From: Cristatella mucedo | Lineage: Eukaryota > Bryozoa > Phylactolaemata > Cristatellidae | Length of the DNA: 64,000 bases | Direction: 5' to 3' | NCBI GenBank assembly: GCA_009760855.2 | Contig: WPIO01000063.1 | Location: 617,501 to 681,500 of the forward strand | Part shown: positions 45,582-56,853 of the stretch, piece by piece | How the letters are laid out: each line of letters starts with the position of its first letter | Position numbering within the stretch: position 1 is the stretch's first letter | Made by a program: the position numbers and the translations under genes | Notes under the pieces: generated by a model | The model's input: the letters and a program-made list of their open reading frames with translations, nothing else | Database searches by the model: none | What the model was told of the DNA's origin: nothing

Positions 45582-47573
45582 ATGCGGTTGGCATACGTCG
45601 CAAGGCTTGTAGCTGAAGCATTTTCTGCGGCTAGATTGCGAGTTGCGTCAGGTGCCAGTAAGAAGGTAATATGTTCACAATTGTATGTTGACCTATAGTT
45701 TTTGCGCTGAAATGAGCTCTTGTAATCGTAGGGTGGAACTAAAAGCTGGCACTGCGTCTTTTTCGTTTTAGCTCCTACCGGCTAACTTGCTGTACAAGCC
45801 TCTATCTCTTGCTGCTTACATCTTTCCGGTAGCGCACGCCGCTTGGGGTCGCGTCGATAAAGGGAACTCGCATGCCTTAGTTGCGAGAATGTCGGCAAGT
45901 AAGTACGGCCCAGTAATGTTCGCCTTATTAGCAGGCACCTGCGTCAGTCGCTATTCCGCTTTCTTTATTATCGAAATCGGGAATGCTTTTGCTCCCGTTC
46001 ATCTTAATAATAATTAATAATAAATATTATCTGATTCAACAGCCTCATTTTTATAGCGGCAGAAGAGCCTTAGCGGCTATCAACATCGCTTGCAGTTTGC
46101 AATGAAGGATCTCTGCTGCAGGATTCGAACCCATGACCTCGGTCGTTAGAGTGAGCGCGTTACCTCCTGGGCTGTCACGATCTTAAGAAATAGACGCAGG
46201 ATTTACTGCTTCGAGAGAATCTGCCCGTGCGTGACGTCAGGGGAGGTAAAAGTCAAGACCTGCACCAACTGGCTCAGCTCGTTATCAAATACCACATCTG
46301 CTCCACAGTCAAGTCAGCCTGCTTTCAGTTACACACCATTGCAAAAACCTAGGCGTGCTTAGATAAGGATCCCACAGGCAAGCTTCTTCATGCATTTTTG
46401 ACATACTGTGTAGTCTTACGTAGGTGAATACTCACATGTCTTCCTTCTAGTGCTAGGCTTTAAATGCATGCAAACTCGGAAGCTTGACCTGATGCTAATG
46501 ATGTATTTATAATTATTATGTATCATATTATTATATCATATAATTATATATATATGATATATATATCTATATAATTATTTGGAAGCTCTATAATCTATCG
46601 TATCTTGCCTGTTATAGTTACTTTCTGAGACACTGTAAATACTTTCCAATGGGTTTAATGTGGTCTACGAATGCTTCCCCACCAGCATTGTATCAGCAGT
46701 TTTGTTAAACAATTGTAGAAGACAGTTTTGGTTCAGCATAGAGAACTACGCCGGCATCAGCCTGCCAAAGCATGTGCTGTAGTTTTAATTTTCAGTCGAC
46801 GAGGTTGTCGCGAAGGCAGACTCGCTGTATTCCCAGCACAAGGTAGCTGAGCTGTATGACTTCCTCAAGAGCCAAGAGTCTTTAGCTAATTCCGAGATCA
46901 CATGGAGATTTGCCCGAGCCGCCTGTGATCGTGCAAAACTTCTGCCTGCTGCCGACCCGCAGCGAAAGACCCTTATGTACGAGGCACACGAGAGTGCAAA
47001 GAAGGCCCTGGAGCAGAACGACAAAAACTTTGCTTGTCACAAGGTAAGTCGGAGCGGCAGCATTTTTTCCGACCACCGACGTTGCCGTGAGTTATGTTGA
47101 CTTGGCAACGCAGCTGCCTGCTTGCATCGATTCAACTCCACTACCGTATTGCTGTAGTGCTGGACCTTTGTAACTGTGTTCATATTGTGTGGATGTCACG
47201 TGCTGTCAAGCTGCTCGTGCATTTGAAATTATAGAGAGGAGGGAGCGAGAGAGGAGGGAGCAAGGGATGGAGGAGAAAGAGGAAAAGAGTGAGCAAGTCA
47301 CGTGCAAGCGTGTGGCTGAGATAGAGAGAGAGAGAGCGTTGGGGGGACGTAGGCTCAGAGACAGACATTGGCTAGCAAACTGGCAGAGAGAAGCATCATG
47401 CACTGAAATTGAGACACACACTCCATGAGACAAAGAGATGGAGAGAAGGCCTGGTTTGGCCCGGGGGTAAGGGGCTCGCCTTTGACGACCTTAGCCGCAG
47501 GCTCGAGCCCTGCAGCAAATGTAAAGTGCCTGGATAGAGACTGGGTGCTCTTATGGTACTGTACAAAGGAATC

Positions 47574-47609
<36 letters not shown>

Positions 47610-50600
47610 TATTAATTTTTATTTAGACCGGAGTGAGAAAGAAAGCAATGAGGAAAGATGAGAGGGGGATTGAGTAAGATAGGAGATGTATCCTGCAGTC
47701 TGACTCGGCAAGCTTTTGTGACTTAAGGTGGCCACCCTCACGGAGAGTCGGGTTTAGATTTTCAAGCCAACGGCAGCTACTGATTTATTGATTCAGAGTG
47801 CTGTAGGCTCGTCGGCCTGCTCGCTGGCTGTCTTAGGCAGGCTGCGAGCAGGCAGCTTTGCTACATTTCCTGCAGCAAGGGTATGGAGGACTGCTGCAGT
47901 GGCTGCAAGAAATACCCCTGGCGAGTGCTGCTCGTTATCAGGTGCGATCAGAGTGAATTAGAGATGCCTGGCCTCACTTGCAGTGCTGACACGTTCTTTC
48001 TGTCTAGTGTAGTGGCACCCTTTTAGCTGTATCTAGTTGACCGTTTAGCGCCATGTAAACACTGAACCCCACCATTTTTCGGACTATCAGACATGTAACC
48101 GTGACCAATAACTGCAGGCGTGTCACCGGTGCGCCAGCCAACCGTGTTCCGTGCCGCGCAAGTAGCCTAGCATATGTAAGTGGCCTGTAAGTTTCTCGTG
48201 TCATTTTGGCCTAAAGTGGTAAAAAAAAAGAGGGGGGTGAGTGTAAGCAAAGGGCAGTTGATTGAAAGCACCATCTTTTATACACTGGCATGTGAGAGCC
48301 TCAGCAGCTGACACTCTCACTTTGGCCAATAGAGAATTACGTGCATGCCGCGGCAAAGATGGCAGCAGCAAGAGACGCCCCGACGACACTCGAGCTCCGC
48401 CTCTGTCTCCTGACTCCTGCTGCTCATTGCCTGCCGCTCGGCAGCTTTTTTGTTACGCCTGTGCTGCCTGCTCTGGAAGGGCCAAGTGCTGCGAATTTGC
48501 CACCTGGAGGAGTGCTGTAGCTTCTTCGGGGCACTGTCGAAGCTTGCCAGCTAGCCGCTTAATTAAGCAGTCCCGGGCAGTCCCGTCACGGAGCAGGCAG
48601 TAGCTGGGAAATAGCCGGAAGCTGTAGCAGTAGTTTGTGCCGTAACGAGTCAAGAGCTGAAGGCAGACTACGAAGTTTGAGCATCCCAGAGGATCAGCGT
48701 GGGGCAGGGGTCTCCAGTTTGTGCGCTCGCACGTGAACACTGGAAACTCGGCGTGCTGCGTTCTGGCCAGTGGCTGCTCAGCTTGTCTTAGGCAGCATGA
48801 CCAGTGACGCCGATCGCTGGCAGAGCCTAGCCAATCGATGTTGGATGAGCGATGGCTCACCCAACATAGTTTTAGCTAGCTTAACCGATCTGAACCGACA
48901 TGAGTTTTTATACATCAGCTGGCGACACCGGAATCGCTTCGTCTGCCCTGCTTGACTGGTATGGAGCACAGTTTGCTAAATGAGCTGTTTTATAATATTG
49001 TGGTGAGGTTCGGCTTGGATGGGTAGTGCAGCCCTGTTCCAAGCTCGGACTATGAGTGGAAGTTTGATTGGCTCATCATGACGTGTCCTTAGTATATGTG
49101 TGTGATGATGTTATGATCTTGTCGTTATTCACCTAATTACAATCTTCTTAGTTATCTCGAGAAATGCTTGCCCTATGCTCTGCTGCCAGCACGTCTTTGA
49201 AGCTGACGAAGTACAGTCGTCTTTTGCATTCCTGCTTTCGTGATTCCCATGTCTCGGTCTGTCCTTAGATGACGGTCGGTAATATTCATTAATTTTTTCT
49301 GGGCTTGGTCTTAAAACTAAGGGCTTCTGTGCATCTAATTGCTTGCCTGTTTTTTCACCGACTCACTAGAGATCTTTATTGCAGTGGTTTGCTATCACTA
49401 TTCAATACATTGGCGACTATGAAGGCACCAAAGCGAAGATCAGCAATGCCAACGCAATAAGGGAGCACTTTGAGGTACGTACTCACTCGCATGTATGTAC
49501 CTGAGCCTTCATATATGTAGCTGCACGTGCGTTCGAAAAGTCGATGTCCTAAATAACTTATTTGGGCCCCTTTGTGTTTTCAGAAAGCGGTTGAACTGAA
49601 TCCACAGGATGCGACATCAATGCACTGCATCGGGCAATGGTACTTGACGAAACGTGCTGCAGTTGTATGCAGTCAGTCCTAAGCTGCAGCTGCATTACAC
49701 ACCTACTCTCACATGGGTCCGATTAACGAGATAACCTTCATTATGTGTAACAGCAAATGACCGTGATGTTAAAACATGCACAGTACTCTTTTCTGTCAGG
49801 CAGGCCTTGTTGGGGTTATAAATTGAATTGATTTATTAACCACTTGTGTTTGTAGGTGCTTCACTTTTGCTGAATTGCCCTGGTATCAGCAGAAGATAGC
49901 ATCTGTGCTTTTTGCTACTCCACCCAAATCATCTTACAATGAAGCACTCGAGTACTTCGAAATGGCAGAAAAAGGTAGGTCGAATGCATTTCATGAAGGG
50001 CGATAATACTGCACAGAGAATATTACTGTTACACACTTTTTTAATGGTTATGAAAAGGTTAGTCATGCCTGAGCTATCTGGGTAGCAGCTCATACTCTAC
50101 TCTTGAGCTGAGCGTCGGCATACCGAGGATTACGCCGAGGAGGGCTGAACCTAGATCCTGGTGGACTGTTCTGCACTATTTATTTGAAATATTAGCAGCA
50201 ACTGCTGACACTCCCCTTTCCCTGGCAATGCGATCTGAAAACAGCCCCAGTTTGCTAATAAATATTCGTGGGTAACGCGACATAGTACTACGTCGTTGGA
50301 GCATGAGTTGTGTAGGCACAAATAAATGCACCATTTGTAGTACTGGTCCTTCTATCATTTGCTGAGATGATTAACCGATTGGCTGTGGCGAACCATGCAA
50401 TCGAATGCAGGCCAAATATCGTGTTGCTGTCTTTCCTTGCTGCTTCTTTCTTAAGCATCCTAGATGAAACCACTTATGAACGGCACAACATTAAAAAAGT
50501 GCTTCAAGTGTCAATCTTCCCCTTCCCCCTCGTCGGCTATAGCTGCTGCATGAAACTCCAGTGCTACATACAGTTGATTATGTGCAATAGGATTAAGAAG

Positions 50601-52696
50601 TCCCAGCTCTTGACTTACTACGTATGTCATAAGAACTAGCATTTTCTGCCCCTCAAACTGATGTCCTAATGTCGTTCTGAGTTGATTGGCATATCAGCAT
50701 TAACTGTCTATTGAAAGTTAGGTGACCACTACATAGTGTACATTCTGGCTGTCCTTAAGCTAGGGCAATTTAGCACGAGTGTATTTCAGTGGCATGACAA
50801 TGATGAGGCTACATATAATCGTGTGACGTGAATGCTGCGTGAATGCTATTCCAAAGCGACCTCTCGCTAGACGACCATATCAGCTCCACAGTCAAATCTG
50901 CCTATTTTCAGCTTCATAACATTGCTAAAATTCGGGCTTGTTTAGATAAGGATACCATGTCTAAGTTGGTCCATGCATTCGTGACATCTCGTCTCGACTT
51001 CTGCAACTCACTGCTTACTGGCCTACCAGCATGTGCGATCAGGCGATTGCAGCTGGTGCAAAACTCTGCAGCTAGGCTTGTCGTGAGCGTCGCAGTTGCC
51101 ACATTACTCCAATTCTCGCCGACATGCACTGGCTACCAGTCAAGCAACGGATTGACTTCAAGTTTTGTCACTCACTTTTAGGTCCCTTCATTCTATGGCT
51201 CCAGCCTATCTCTCCGACATCCTCCCCCATCAGGCCAAGCATCGTACCACCCGCTTTTCGGAATCCAACAGTCTAGAAATACTTCGTGCTAACGTTAAAT
51301 CCTTTGGAGACCGTGCATTTAGTTCATATGCTCCCAAAGCCTGGAACTCCCTCCCGACCTGCGTCAGAACATCCCCTGACCTGACCACATTTAAAAGGAA
51401 CTTAAAAACACCTATTTAGGACAGCCTTTAATGGGTCCGTGTGATTCATCCTTCATGTGCTTATGTGTGCTGACACTGTGCATGCTGCCACTAACCACAT
51501 TTGCATGCCGACCCTGTGCATGTCACCCCTAACCATGTTATTCATTTTGTTTGTTTTTCAAGCAGGATTTTACTTACCATTCAATTGCATTTCACTTTGC
51601 AGCAAATGTAAAGCGCCTAGAAAGAGATTAAGTTCTCTGAGGGTGCTTTATCAATTACATTATTGTTGTTAATGCTTTATTGCACAGCTAGAGATGCAGT
51701 GTCGCAATTCAGGTGTTTTGGACATATTATATTAGTATGAATGTGGCTGAGTTGTCAGCAGGATTTGAAAGTCAGGGGAGAGCACTAGAGAGAATCGTTA
51801 TGTCCTGTCACCTCAGGAATGAACTAGTGCCTCCTAACATATGAGGACATGGCCCTAACTACTTACCCATGTCGACAATAGACGATGACCTGACACAAAT
51901 GTTTTGGTCAATTGTTTGTAGTAGTAGTGGCCACTGGCTAGCTGTGCTTTCACTCACAACTTTTTAACAGATTAGAATACGTAGTTCATCAATCAGAAAG
52001 CCTGCAAGCTAGCTGATCGAACCTACGGATACATTGTCTACTGGCGTTTTCCAGTTGAATAACCGGTTCAAAGCATTCTCCTTGCCAACTCATGTCTACT
52101 TCTGTCTGTCACTGAACCTCACTGTCTCTCGTTCTCTATTTTCTTTTCACTCTTTTTTCACTCTCTTTCCCTTTTCCCCTCTTTGTATTTCTTTGTGCAT
52201 GGTCGCATACAGCTGATGAACTGCTCAGCCAATCGTCCATCTTTTTTAATTCTGAATATATTCAAACGATGTATTGTGATTTTCAGTATTATTACCCTTT
52301 ACTTTGTGACATGCATCAGCAATGTCTTGCCAGTGTGTTTTTATGCCATTTAACGGTAGATAGTGCTGTTTTAACGGAGCTCGGCTCTCTGTGATGGTGA
52401 TTTTTTTCAGTTCATTGTAGTTGCACTGCATCTCGTCGGCGTTATGCGATGTCTCTGCTGATTCAAAGTAAATCAGAGTGCCGCATTCACAGAAGCAATA
52501 TCTTTTAGCTGATCCCAACTTCTACAGCCTGAACCTGCTGATGTTGGGCAAAACGTATTCGCGGCTGAACAATAAGAAGATGGCTTATCTGTACTTGACG
52601 AAAGCACGAGACTATCCGATTCATACTCCTGATGACCAGGCGGCCCACGATGAGGCGACCAGCTTGCTGACAGGCATGGCGGTGCCAACTGACTAG
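45582..52696 (+). CDS. RMDN1: Regulator of microtubule dynamics protein 1-like (RMDN/FAM82B), 7 exons
   Basis: Exons: 45582-45665, 45772-45898, 46796-47043, 49385-49474, 49584-49639, 49856-49974 and 52509-52696, with stop TAG at 52694. All junctions are GT-AG and all phases agree, giving 303 residues against about 314 in human RMDN1. Exons 3-7 are clearly RMDN: WRFARAACDRAK, IGDYEGTKAKI, ELNPQDATSMHCIG, CFTFAELPWYQQKIA, LFATPPKSSYNEALEYF, ADPNFYSLNLLMLGKTYSRL and TKARDYPIHTPDD. They form the TPR-like helical fold of the family, which associates with mitochondria and microtubules. Exons 1-2 are inferred. The ATG at 45582 follows an in-frame stop at 45558 and opens an Arg/Ala-rich presequence-like stretch (MRLAYVARLVAEAFSAARLR). 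Exon 2 has a hydrophobic segment (LSLAAYIFPVAHAAW). Introns carry a SINE type 2 and a LINE A copy. ATTAAA at about 52998 is a possible poly(A) signal. RMDN2/3 paralogues cannot be excluded without alignment. Confidence 0.88.
46015..46185 (-). mobile_element. SINE type 1, in RMDN intron 2
   Basis: On the minus strand the B box GGGTTCGAATCCTGCAG is followed by AGATCCTTCATTGC, GATAGCCGCTAAGGCTCTTC and AGGCTGTTGAATCAGATAAT, the type 1 order. Confidence 0.83.
46270..46420 (+). mobile_element. LINE family A RT-C-terminal fragment, in RMDN intron 2
   Basis: CCACAGTCAAGTCAGCCTGC and GATAAGGATCCCACAGGCAA match the STVKSAYFQLHNIAK ... CLDKDTMSKLVHAF region of the copy at 50835. It is a short, diverged piece. 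Confidence 0.6.
46500..46580. repeat. AT-rich simple sequence
   Basis: Imperfect TATA/ATTAT runs in the same intron. Confidence 0.7.
47225..47340. repeat. GA-rich low-complexity tract
   Basis: GAGAGG/GAGCAAG/GAGAAAG purine-rich sequence on the plus strand, in RMDN intron 3. Confidence 0.7.
47450..47575 (+). mobile_element. SINE type 2, in RMDN intron 3
   Basis: Head TTTGGCCCGGGGGTAAGGGG, B box GCAGGCTCGAGCCC. The junction GCAGCAAATGTAAAGTGCCT that follows is the family A LINE 3' end almost letter for letter. It ends TGGTACTGTACAAAGGAA. This copy shows the SINE-LINE tail identity best. Confidence 0.87.
47576..47606. repeat. (TA)n microsatellite at a SINE tail
   Basis: About 30 bases of TA directly after SINE type 2, the same arrangement as at 42448. 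Confidence 0.92.
47640..49380. other. RMDN intron 3, remaining part
   Basis: No exon recognised. Long overlapping frames at 48262-48860 (113 and 135 codons, opposite strands) are mutual shadows. The intron ends at the TTGCAG acceptor before 49385. Confidence 0.45.
50835..51665 (+). mobile_element. LINE family A copy, in RMDN intron 6
   Basis: Starts with LFQSDLSLDDHISSTVKSAY and continues through ACLDKDTMSKLVHAFVTSRL and DFCNSLLTGLPACAIRRLQL. After a short frame change it reads FRSLHSMAPAYLSDILPHQA and YAPKAWNSLPTCVRTSPDL. The 3' UTR, terminal block and TTATTGTTGTT end follow. It lies in the sense direction of the host gene and is a long, fairly young copy. Confidence 0.92.
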
Positions 52697-54385
52697 GCCG
52701 CCGTGTTGGGGCCGAGAGCTCCCAACTTTCCAGTTATCAACGGACCCGGGTATCAGCAAGCTTCTGGTGTAACGAGTCACTTTTTTACTAGCGCCGTCGC
52801 TTGGGGAGTTTGCATTTGGATGCTGTAGCTTAACATGTGGTCCATCTTGTTCGGCCTATCAGCCTGGTATCGCATTTAAAAGGCATGTAGAAATCATTGC
52901 CTGCTATTGGCTGAGGCCATTATTCAAGCTCTATTCAGCTGTCGTGAAACTGACCAAGTGTGTGTAGCCTAACCAACCATCCGGCTGCTGCTATGCTATT
53001 AAATCTTCAAGCAAGGAAATTATGTTTAACTTGTGATGAAAAAGGCCAGTCTCCACCATCAGCTCTTTAGCGCGAGGTTAGAAAACGCTTGTCAAATAGA
53101 CACTCTGGCCATTGAAGTAAAAAAAAAATCAACACCCAATTTGTTTTTCATTCACTTTCTCCTGTATGTGAAGCGTCCACGTTTTTTGGGGGAGGGGCAG
53201 CAATGAGGATAAGCATTGTGTCTGCCAGCCCGGTACCGTAGCTACCGAATGGCTGCCAGATTGGCTGCTGATTTCATTGTTTTTGTCTTCATGACATGCT
53301 TGTCTCAAGTATGAGGTATTTTTGGGCAATACTCAAAAGTTTAATCCCTCTGCATTCCTTGTCACCACCAGTAGTGCATCATCGTATGGCCATCACAGGT
53401 AGGCGACGGCCGTGTGCTCGCAGGAATCGATGCAAGGGAAAAAGAGTGACCGAAGCCAGTGAACGCTTCCTGCAATCTGGTCGAATCACTCGCGGAGAAA
53501 AATAGTTGCCAGCAGTACGATCTGCCCGAAACTGCAGAAGGGTGCAGTAGCTTCTCGTGTCGGCCACCGGTTGCCTGCACATTGATTTACGGTGGTGAAC
53601 AAAGGTGAGCCAGGAAGAAGCAAGTTGCCCAGAGAGGCCACTTGGTACAACCCAGCGTTATGTTAGTAAACTCGCCGCCACGCAAGAGCAGCTCATGCGT
53701 CCTCGAGTGCACCCACGTGCGTGCACCGCGTGGGTGCGCTCGTGCACACCTGCTCCCACCTCCGTTTGATGTCTCCGTGTGAAGGCTTGGCACATTTGCT
53801 GTTGTGCAGCCGGTAGCGCTGTGACGTGTCAGCAAGCTTCCGTCTGTGCACGCTCGTCGGTGAGGCAACAGAGTCGTGCCCGCCTCACCGACTCTGTCGA
53901 GAGAGCGACCGAGGTGCGACCGGCTGCTGCTGCCTCCACTCGGTGCAGCTGCTTAGTCCTCGACAGTGCAGCCTGGAAAACGACAACACTGGGGAGAGGG
54001 GAAGAGGGCGGCATGAGCGGCATGTTGGTGACACTTTCCCAAAAGCAGCTTGGTCACGAATGGCCGGTGAATAAATGCAGCGCTGCCGTCTGACAGCAAT
54101 GCCGGGTACCGTGCACACCAGTTGGACACTAAGTCGTCTGCAGCATCCAGGTCGTCTCCAGCTCCTGCTAGTGATGACTAGCCTGAGTACTTTGCTGCAC
54201 TGCCCATATTAGACCTCTTAAAACGTGCACTTTATCAGAAGAAGGGCTCTAGCTAAACTTTAGAAGACTAAGGATCTAGGCTTGTCGGATGGGAATTTCG
54301 CTGCTACCTGCTCTGGCTTTCTGCCAGGCAGTGGTTCGACATGAGGTCTCTTACTGCCAGTCCAATCTATTGCTCTGGATCACCT
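52697..54385. other. 3' flank of the RMDN-like gene, unassigned
   Basis: The 3' UTR presumably begins here. A 10-bp perfect hairpin (GTCGGTGAGG / CCTCACCGAC) lies at 53856-53892. GC-rich frames at 53700-54100 are unrecognised. Confidence 0.4.
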
Positions 54386-54392
54386 CTCCTGG

Positions 54393-54510
54393 ATGGATGA
54401 ATCGATCGATGGCTGGATCGATCGATGGCTGGATCGATCGATGGATCAATCGATGGCTGGATCGATCGATCGATCGATGGCTGATGGATCGATCAATTGA
54501 TCCATGGACA
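54393..54510. repeat. ATCG/GATC-rich simple repeat
   Basis: Repeats of GGATCGATCGATGGCT and pure GATC runs. GATC is palindromic, so the tract is self-complementary over long stretches. Confidence 0.88.
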
Positions 54511-54854
54511 AACTACTTGCTCGTGAGTTCTCGAAAACTTAGATGTTTAGTTCTCTTGAGGATGCTGTAAAAAACGTATTACTATTACTATGCCACCTGA
54601 TCCTCTGACTTGGGTCGTTTAGCAGGGCCTTGAACCAACTTCAAATCCTTTAGGGGTCGTGCTGGAGCTTGCTGCCGACCTACGTTTGCACGAATAGTCC
54701 ATGTGAAATTCCTGTACCACAATTGTGAATGACAACGTCTTGGATTAGTTTCAAAATGCATCTTTTCATCATATAATATTATCATTATTATTTTTTAATA
54801 CATTATTATATGCTGATCGCGTTTTGCTGAGCAGTGAAAAGGAAAAGAGGCCAA

Positions 54855-54992
54855 GCTTAGACGATCAAATGGCCTCATTTATACAACCCCGGAAAAGCCC
54901 GGATGGTTTTTCACTTGCCTGCTGTAGGACTCGAACTCACGACCTTTGTCGTGGATGTGATTGCGATATTGCGACCACTTATTGCTGTAGAG
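54855..54992 (-). mobile_element. SINE type 1, host of the SPIN-like insertion
   Basis: On the minus strand the B box CGTGAGTTCGAGTCCTACAG is followed by a variant body and TTGTATAAATGAGGCCATTT. The tRNA-like head is interrupted at 54993 by a hAT element. Confidence 0.7.
54985..54992. repeat. Target site duplication, left copy
   Basis: CTGTAGAG, repeated exactly at 55184-55191 on the other side of the hAT-type element. Confidence 0.92.
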
Positions 54993-55183
54993 CAGTGGTT
55001 CTCAACCTTCCTAATGCTGCGACCACCATTTAATACAGTTCCTCATGTTGTGGCGACCCTCAACCATAAAACTAGTGTGTGCAAAATGTGGAAATGCTTT
55101 GTTTTCCGATGGTCTTAGACCGCATCTGCGAAAGGGTCGTTCGACCCCCAAAGGGGTCGCGACCCACAGGTTGAGAATCGCTG
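54993..55183 (+). mobile_element. SPIN-like non-autonomous hAT transposon (191 bp)
   Basis: Left end CAGTGGTTCTCAACCTTCC. The right end, reverse-complemented, reads CAGCGATTCTCAACCTGTGG, so the imperfect terminal inverted repeats begin CAG as in hAT elements. It is flanked by a perfect 8-bp duplication, the hAT signature. Internal words CAGTTCCTCATGTTGTGG, GACCCTCAACCATAAAA, TTTTCCGATGGTCTTAG and GGGTCGTTCGACCCCCAAA match, from memory, the SPIN (SPace INvaders) family. The central part is shortened compared with the commonest SPIN MITEs, and no transposase is encoded. SPIN is known for horizontal transfer among very distant animals. Confidence 0.9.
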
Positions 55184-55191
55184 CTGTAGAG
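55184..55191. repeat. Target site duplication, right copy
   Basis: CTGTAGAG, identical to 54985-54992. Confidence 0.92.
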
Positions 55192-55337
55192 AAACGAACT
55201 GCACTTGATGACCCTGCTGACTCTCAAGATACTGGCCATACTAGAAATCGAATTGCCTGACTTAGTCCTTCTCGTCCTTTTCTCATCCTGAAAGAAAAGC
55301 AGACCCCTGCACAGGCGACTCTTAGAGCTTCTACGAC

Positions 55338-55345
55338 TATAAAAA
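55338..55345 (+). promoter_or_regulatory. Possible TATA box
   Basis: TATAAAAA followed by a GC-rich CCCGGCGCC. About 25-35 bp downstream would be the start of a transcript covering the small frame at 55571. Sequence resemblance only. Confidence 0.3.
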
Positions 55346-55570
55346 CCCGGCGCCGTTTGCTCAGCAACATGTTTGTGAATGTTTTGTTCGCTTGTGCGCT
55401 TCCCCGTCACTAATAATCCGACCGCACGGTCGAAAGCTCAGGTTTGCGAAAGCCCTGGATCGCCTAGTAGAAATCGCGAGTAATTGCCACGGCGTGTGCC
55501 TGATAAAACAGTACGTCTTTGTCGCTTGGAATTTGTAAGCTGAGGGTGCTCTCCCGGAGGTCAAAGTTAC

Positions 55571-55792
55571 ATGACCGTCGAGGAATATCCTCCCTTAGTC
55601 GTACGAAAGCGAATTGAGCTCAGCCTGCTTAGATTAACTGGCGCGCACATTTGCCACAGCGGACAATTGCCGCAGATTCTGGAAGTAGCATGTGATTTTC
55701 GAAAAGCTTATGTCCGCGCAGTCAATCCCAACGGTTCAAGAGTACAAATAAATTACCGAAAGCGCGATGTCATGCGAATTTATTCGTCATAA
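55571..55792 (+). CDS. Hypothetical 73-residue protein
   Basis: ATG at 55571, stop at 55790-55792. The product starts MTVEEYPPLVVRKRIELSLL and is basic in its last third (NYRKRDVMRI). A TATA-like box lies about 230 bp upstream, with a 15-codon upstream frame (from about 55369) between. No homology recognised. Length and context allow a chance frame. Confidence 0.22.
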   Translation: MTVEEYPPLVVRKRIELSLLRLTGAHICHSGQLPQILEVACDFRKAYVRAVNPNGSRVQINYRKRDVMRIYSS

Positions 55793-55799
55793 TTATGCG

Positions 55800-56850
55800 A
55801 GCATAACCACTTTCGGCCAGCGATGGCCCTACAAAAAATGCTAGCATCTCAATAATCGCATGGCACGTCTTTATTGCAATTACATATAAAGTTAGCGTAC
55901 TGCAATTCAAAAACCGATAGTAACATTCTAAGTGCAAGATAAACTGCTTAAAAGGCGCCGTCCAGCCGACGGGCAGCAGCATGCGCGGGCCGTCGCCCTG
56001 CAAGACCAAACGTGTCGATTTCACTTAGAAATACAAAATTTGTGCACGGATAAACAATTATTGCTATTGTGTTTTATGGCGTACTCAATTTTATGCAAAG
56101 ATTTAAGACCGTGAACTGGAACCGGGTGTGTTGCCAACTTCCATACGACCTTCACTTTGTTGCTAGCTCATTTCGTTGATAAGTAAAAAGATTCGAGATA
56201 TGCTAAGTCTTACGATCGCCGTGCACTCTCATTCAAGCTACGTCGAGCACTGTCTTCCAGCCTGGAAAACGGAGCCAGGAACAAGTTCGGACGGAGTCCT
56301 TGTCAATACACTCTTCCAGTTCACGAATGAGTTTATCTTTTGTCATTCGTGAATCATTGGATTTGACTTTGCAGACGAAAGCTTTTTGAAAAAAATGAGA
56401 GTATGCCATTTTAAGAATCCGTGACAAGTGTCCGCTGCGGCAAATATCCTTGGGGTGGTATCAGTCGTTCGCTTTATCTCGCAGCGACGGCGCCGCGCTC
56501 CCGATAAGCAGCCTGAGGTCGCCAACCGCGGCCGACTTGACTGGCCGTCTAGTGTCGTGTACTACACTCAAACTCGGAGTTACGCAAAGGCAGCAGTTCA
56601 CCGAGAATAAAATATTGCAAGCGGTACTAGTTGTTATAACAGCAGAAAAGACCACAATGCGCGAAGCATCCGCGGTGTTGCCACCGGATATCCAAAACAA
56701 CCGATTACAAACGCCAGCGAGGTACCACCTTTACGATAAAGACCGCATGATGGTGGCATCTGGCATTGAATTGTCATGTCATCAGTGATATCTGAGGTGT
56801 CATCTCTTGTAAGAACTATTGACAACGCAAATGAATCGTCCTTCCATGTA
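55800..56850. other. Unassigned sequence
   Basis: Frames of up to 112 codons at 56343-56788 overlap on both strands. None recognised. Confidence 0.35.
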
Positions 56851-56853
56851 CCA

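Noticed and set aside
47450-47575. A tRNA gene on the plus strand
   Set aside because: The head is tRNA-like but the B box runs into a LINE-derived tail.
48453-48860. A 135-codon minus frame inside the RMDN intron
   Set aside because: Shadowed by a 113-codon plus frame. No recognisable feature and no sign of splicing.
49857-49974. VLCAD- or TPR-repeat protein as an alternative identity for these exons
   Set aside because: The order ELNPQDA, CFTFAELPWYQQ, LFATPPKSSYNEAL is specific to the RMDN family.
54600-54790. A further LINE family A copy
   Set aside because: ACTTCAAATCCTTT and an ATTATTATT run resemble the family, but the blocks between do not align convincingly.
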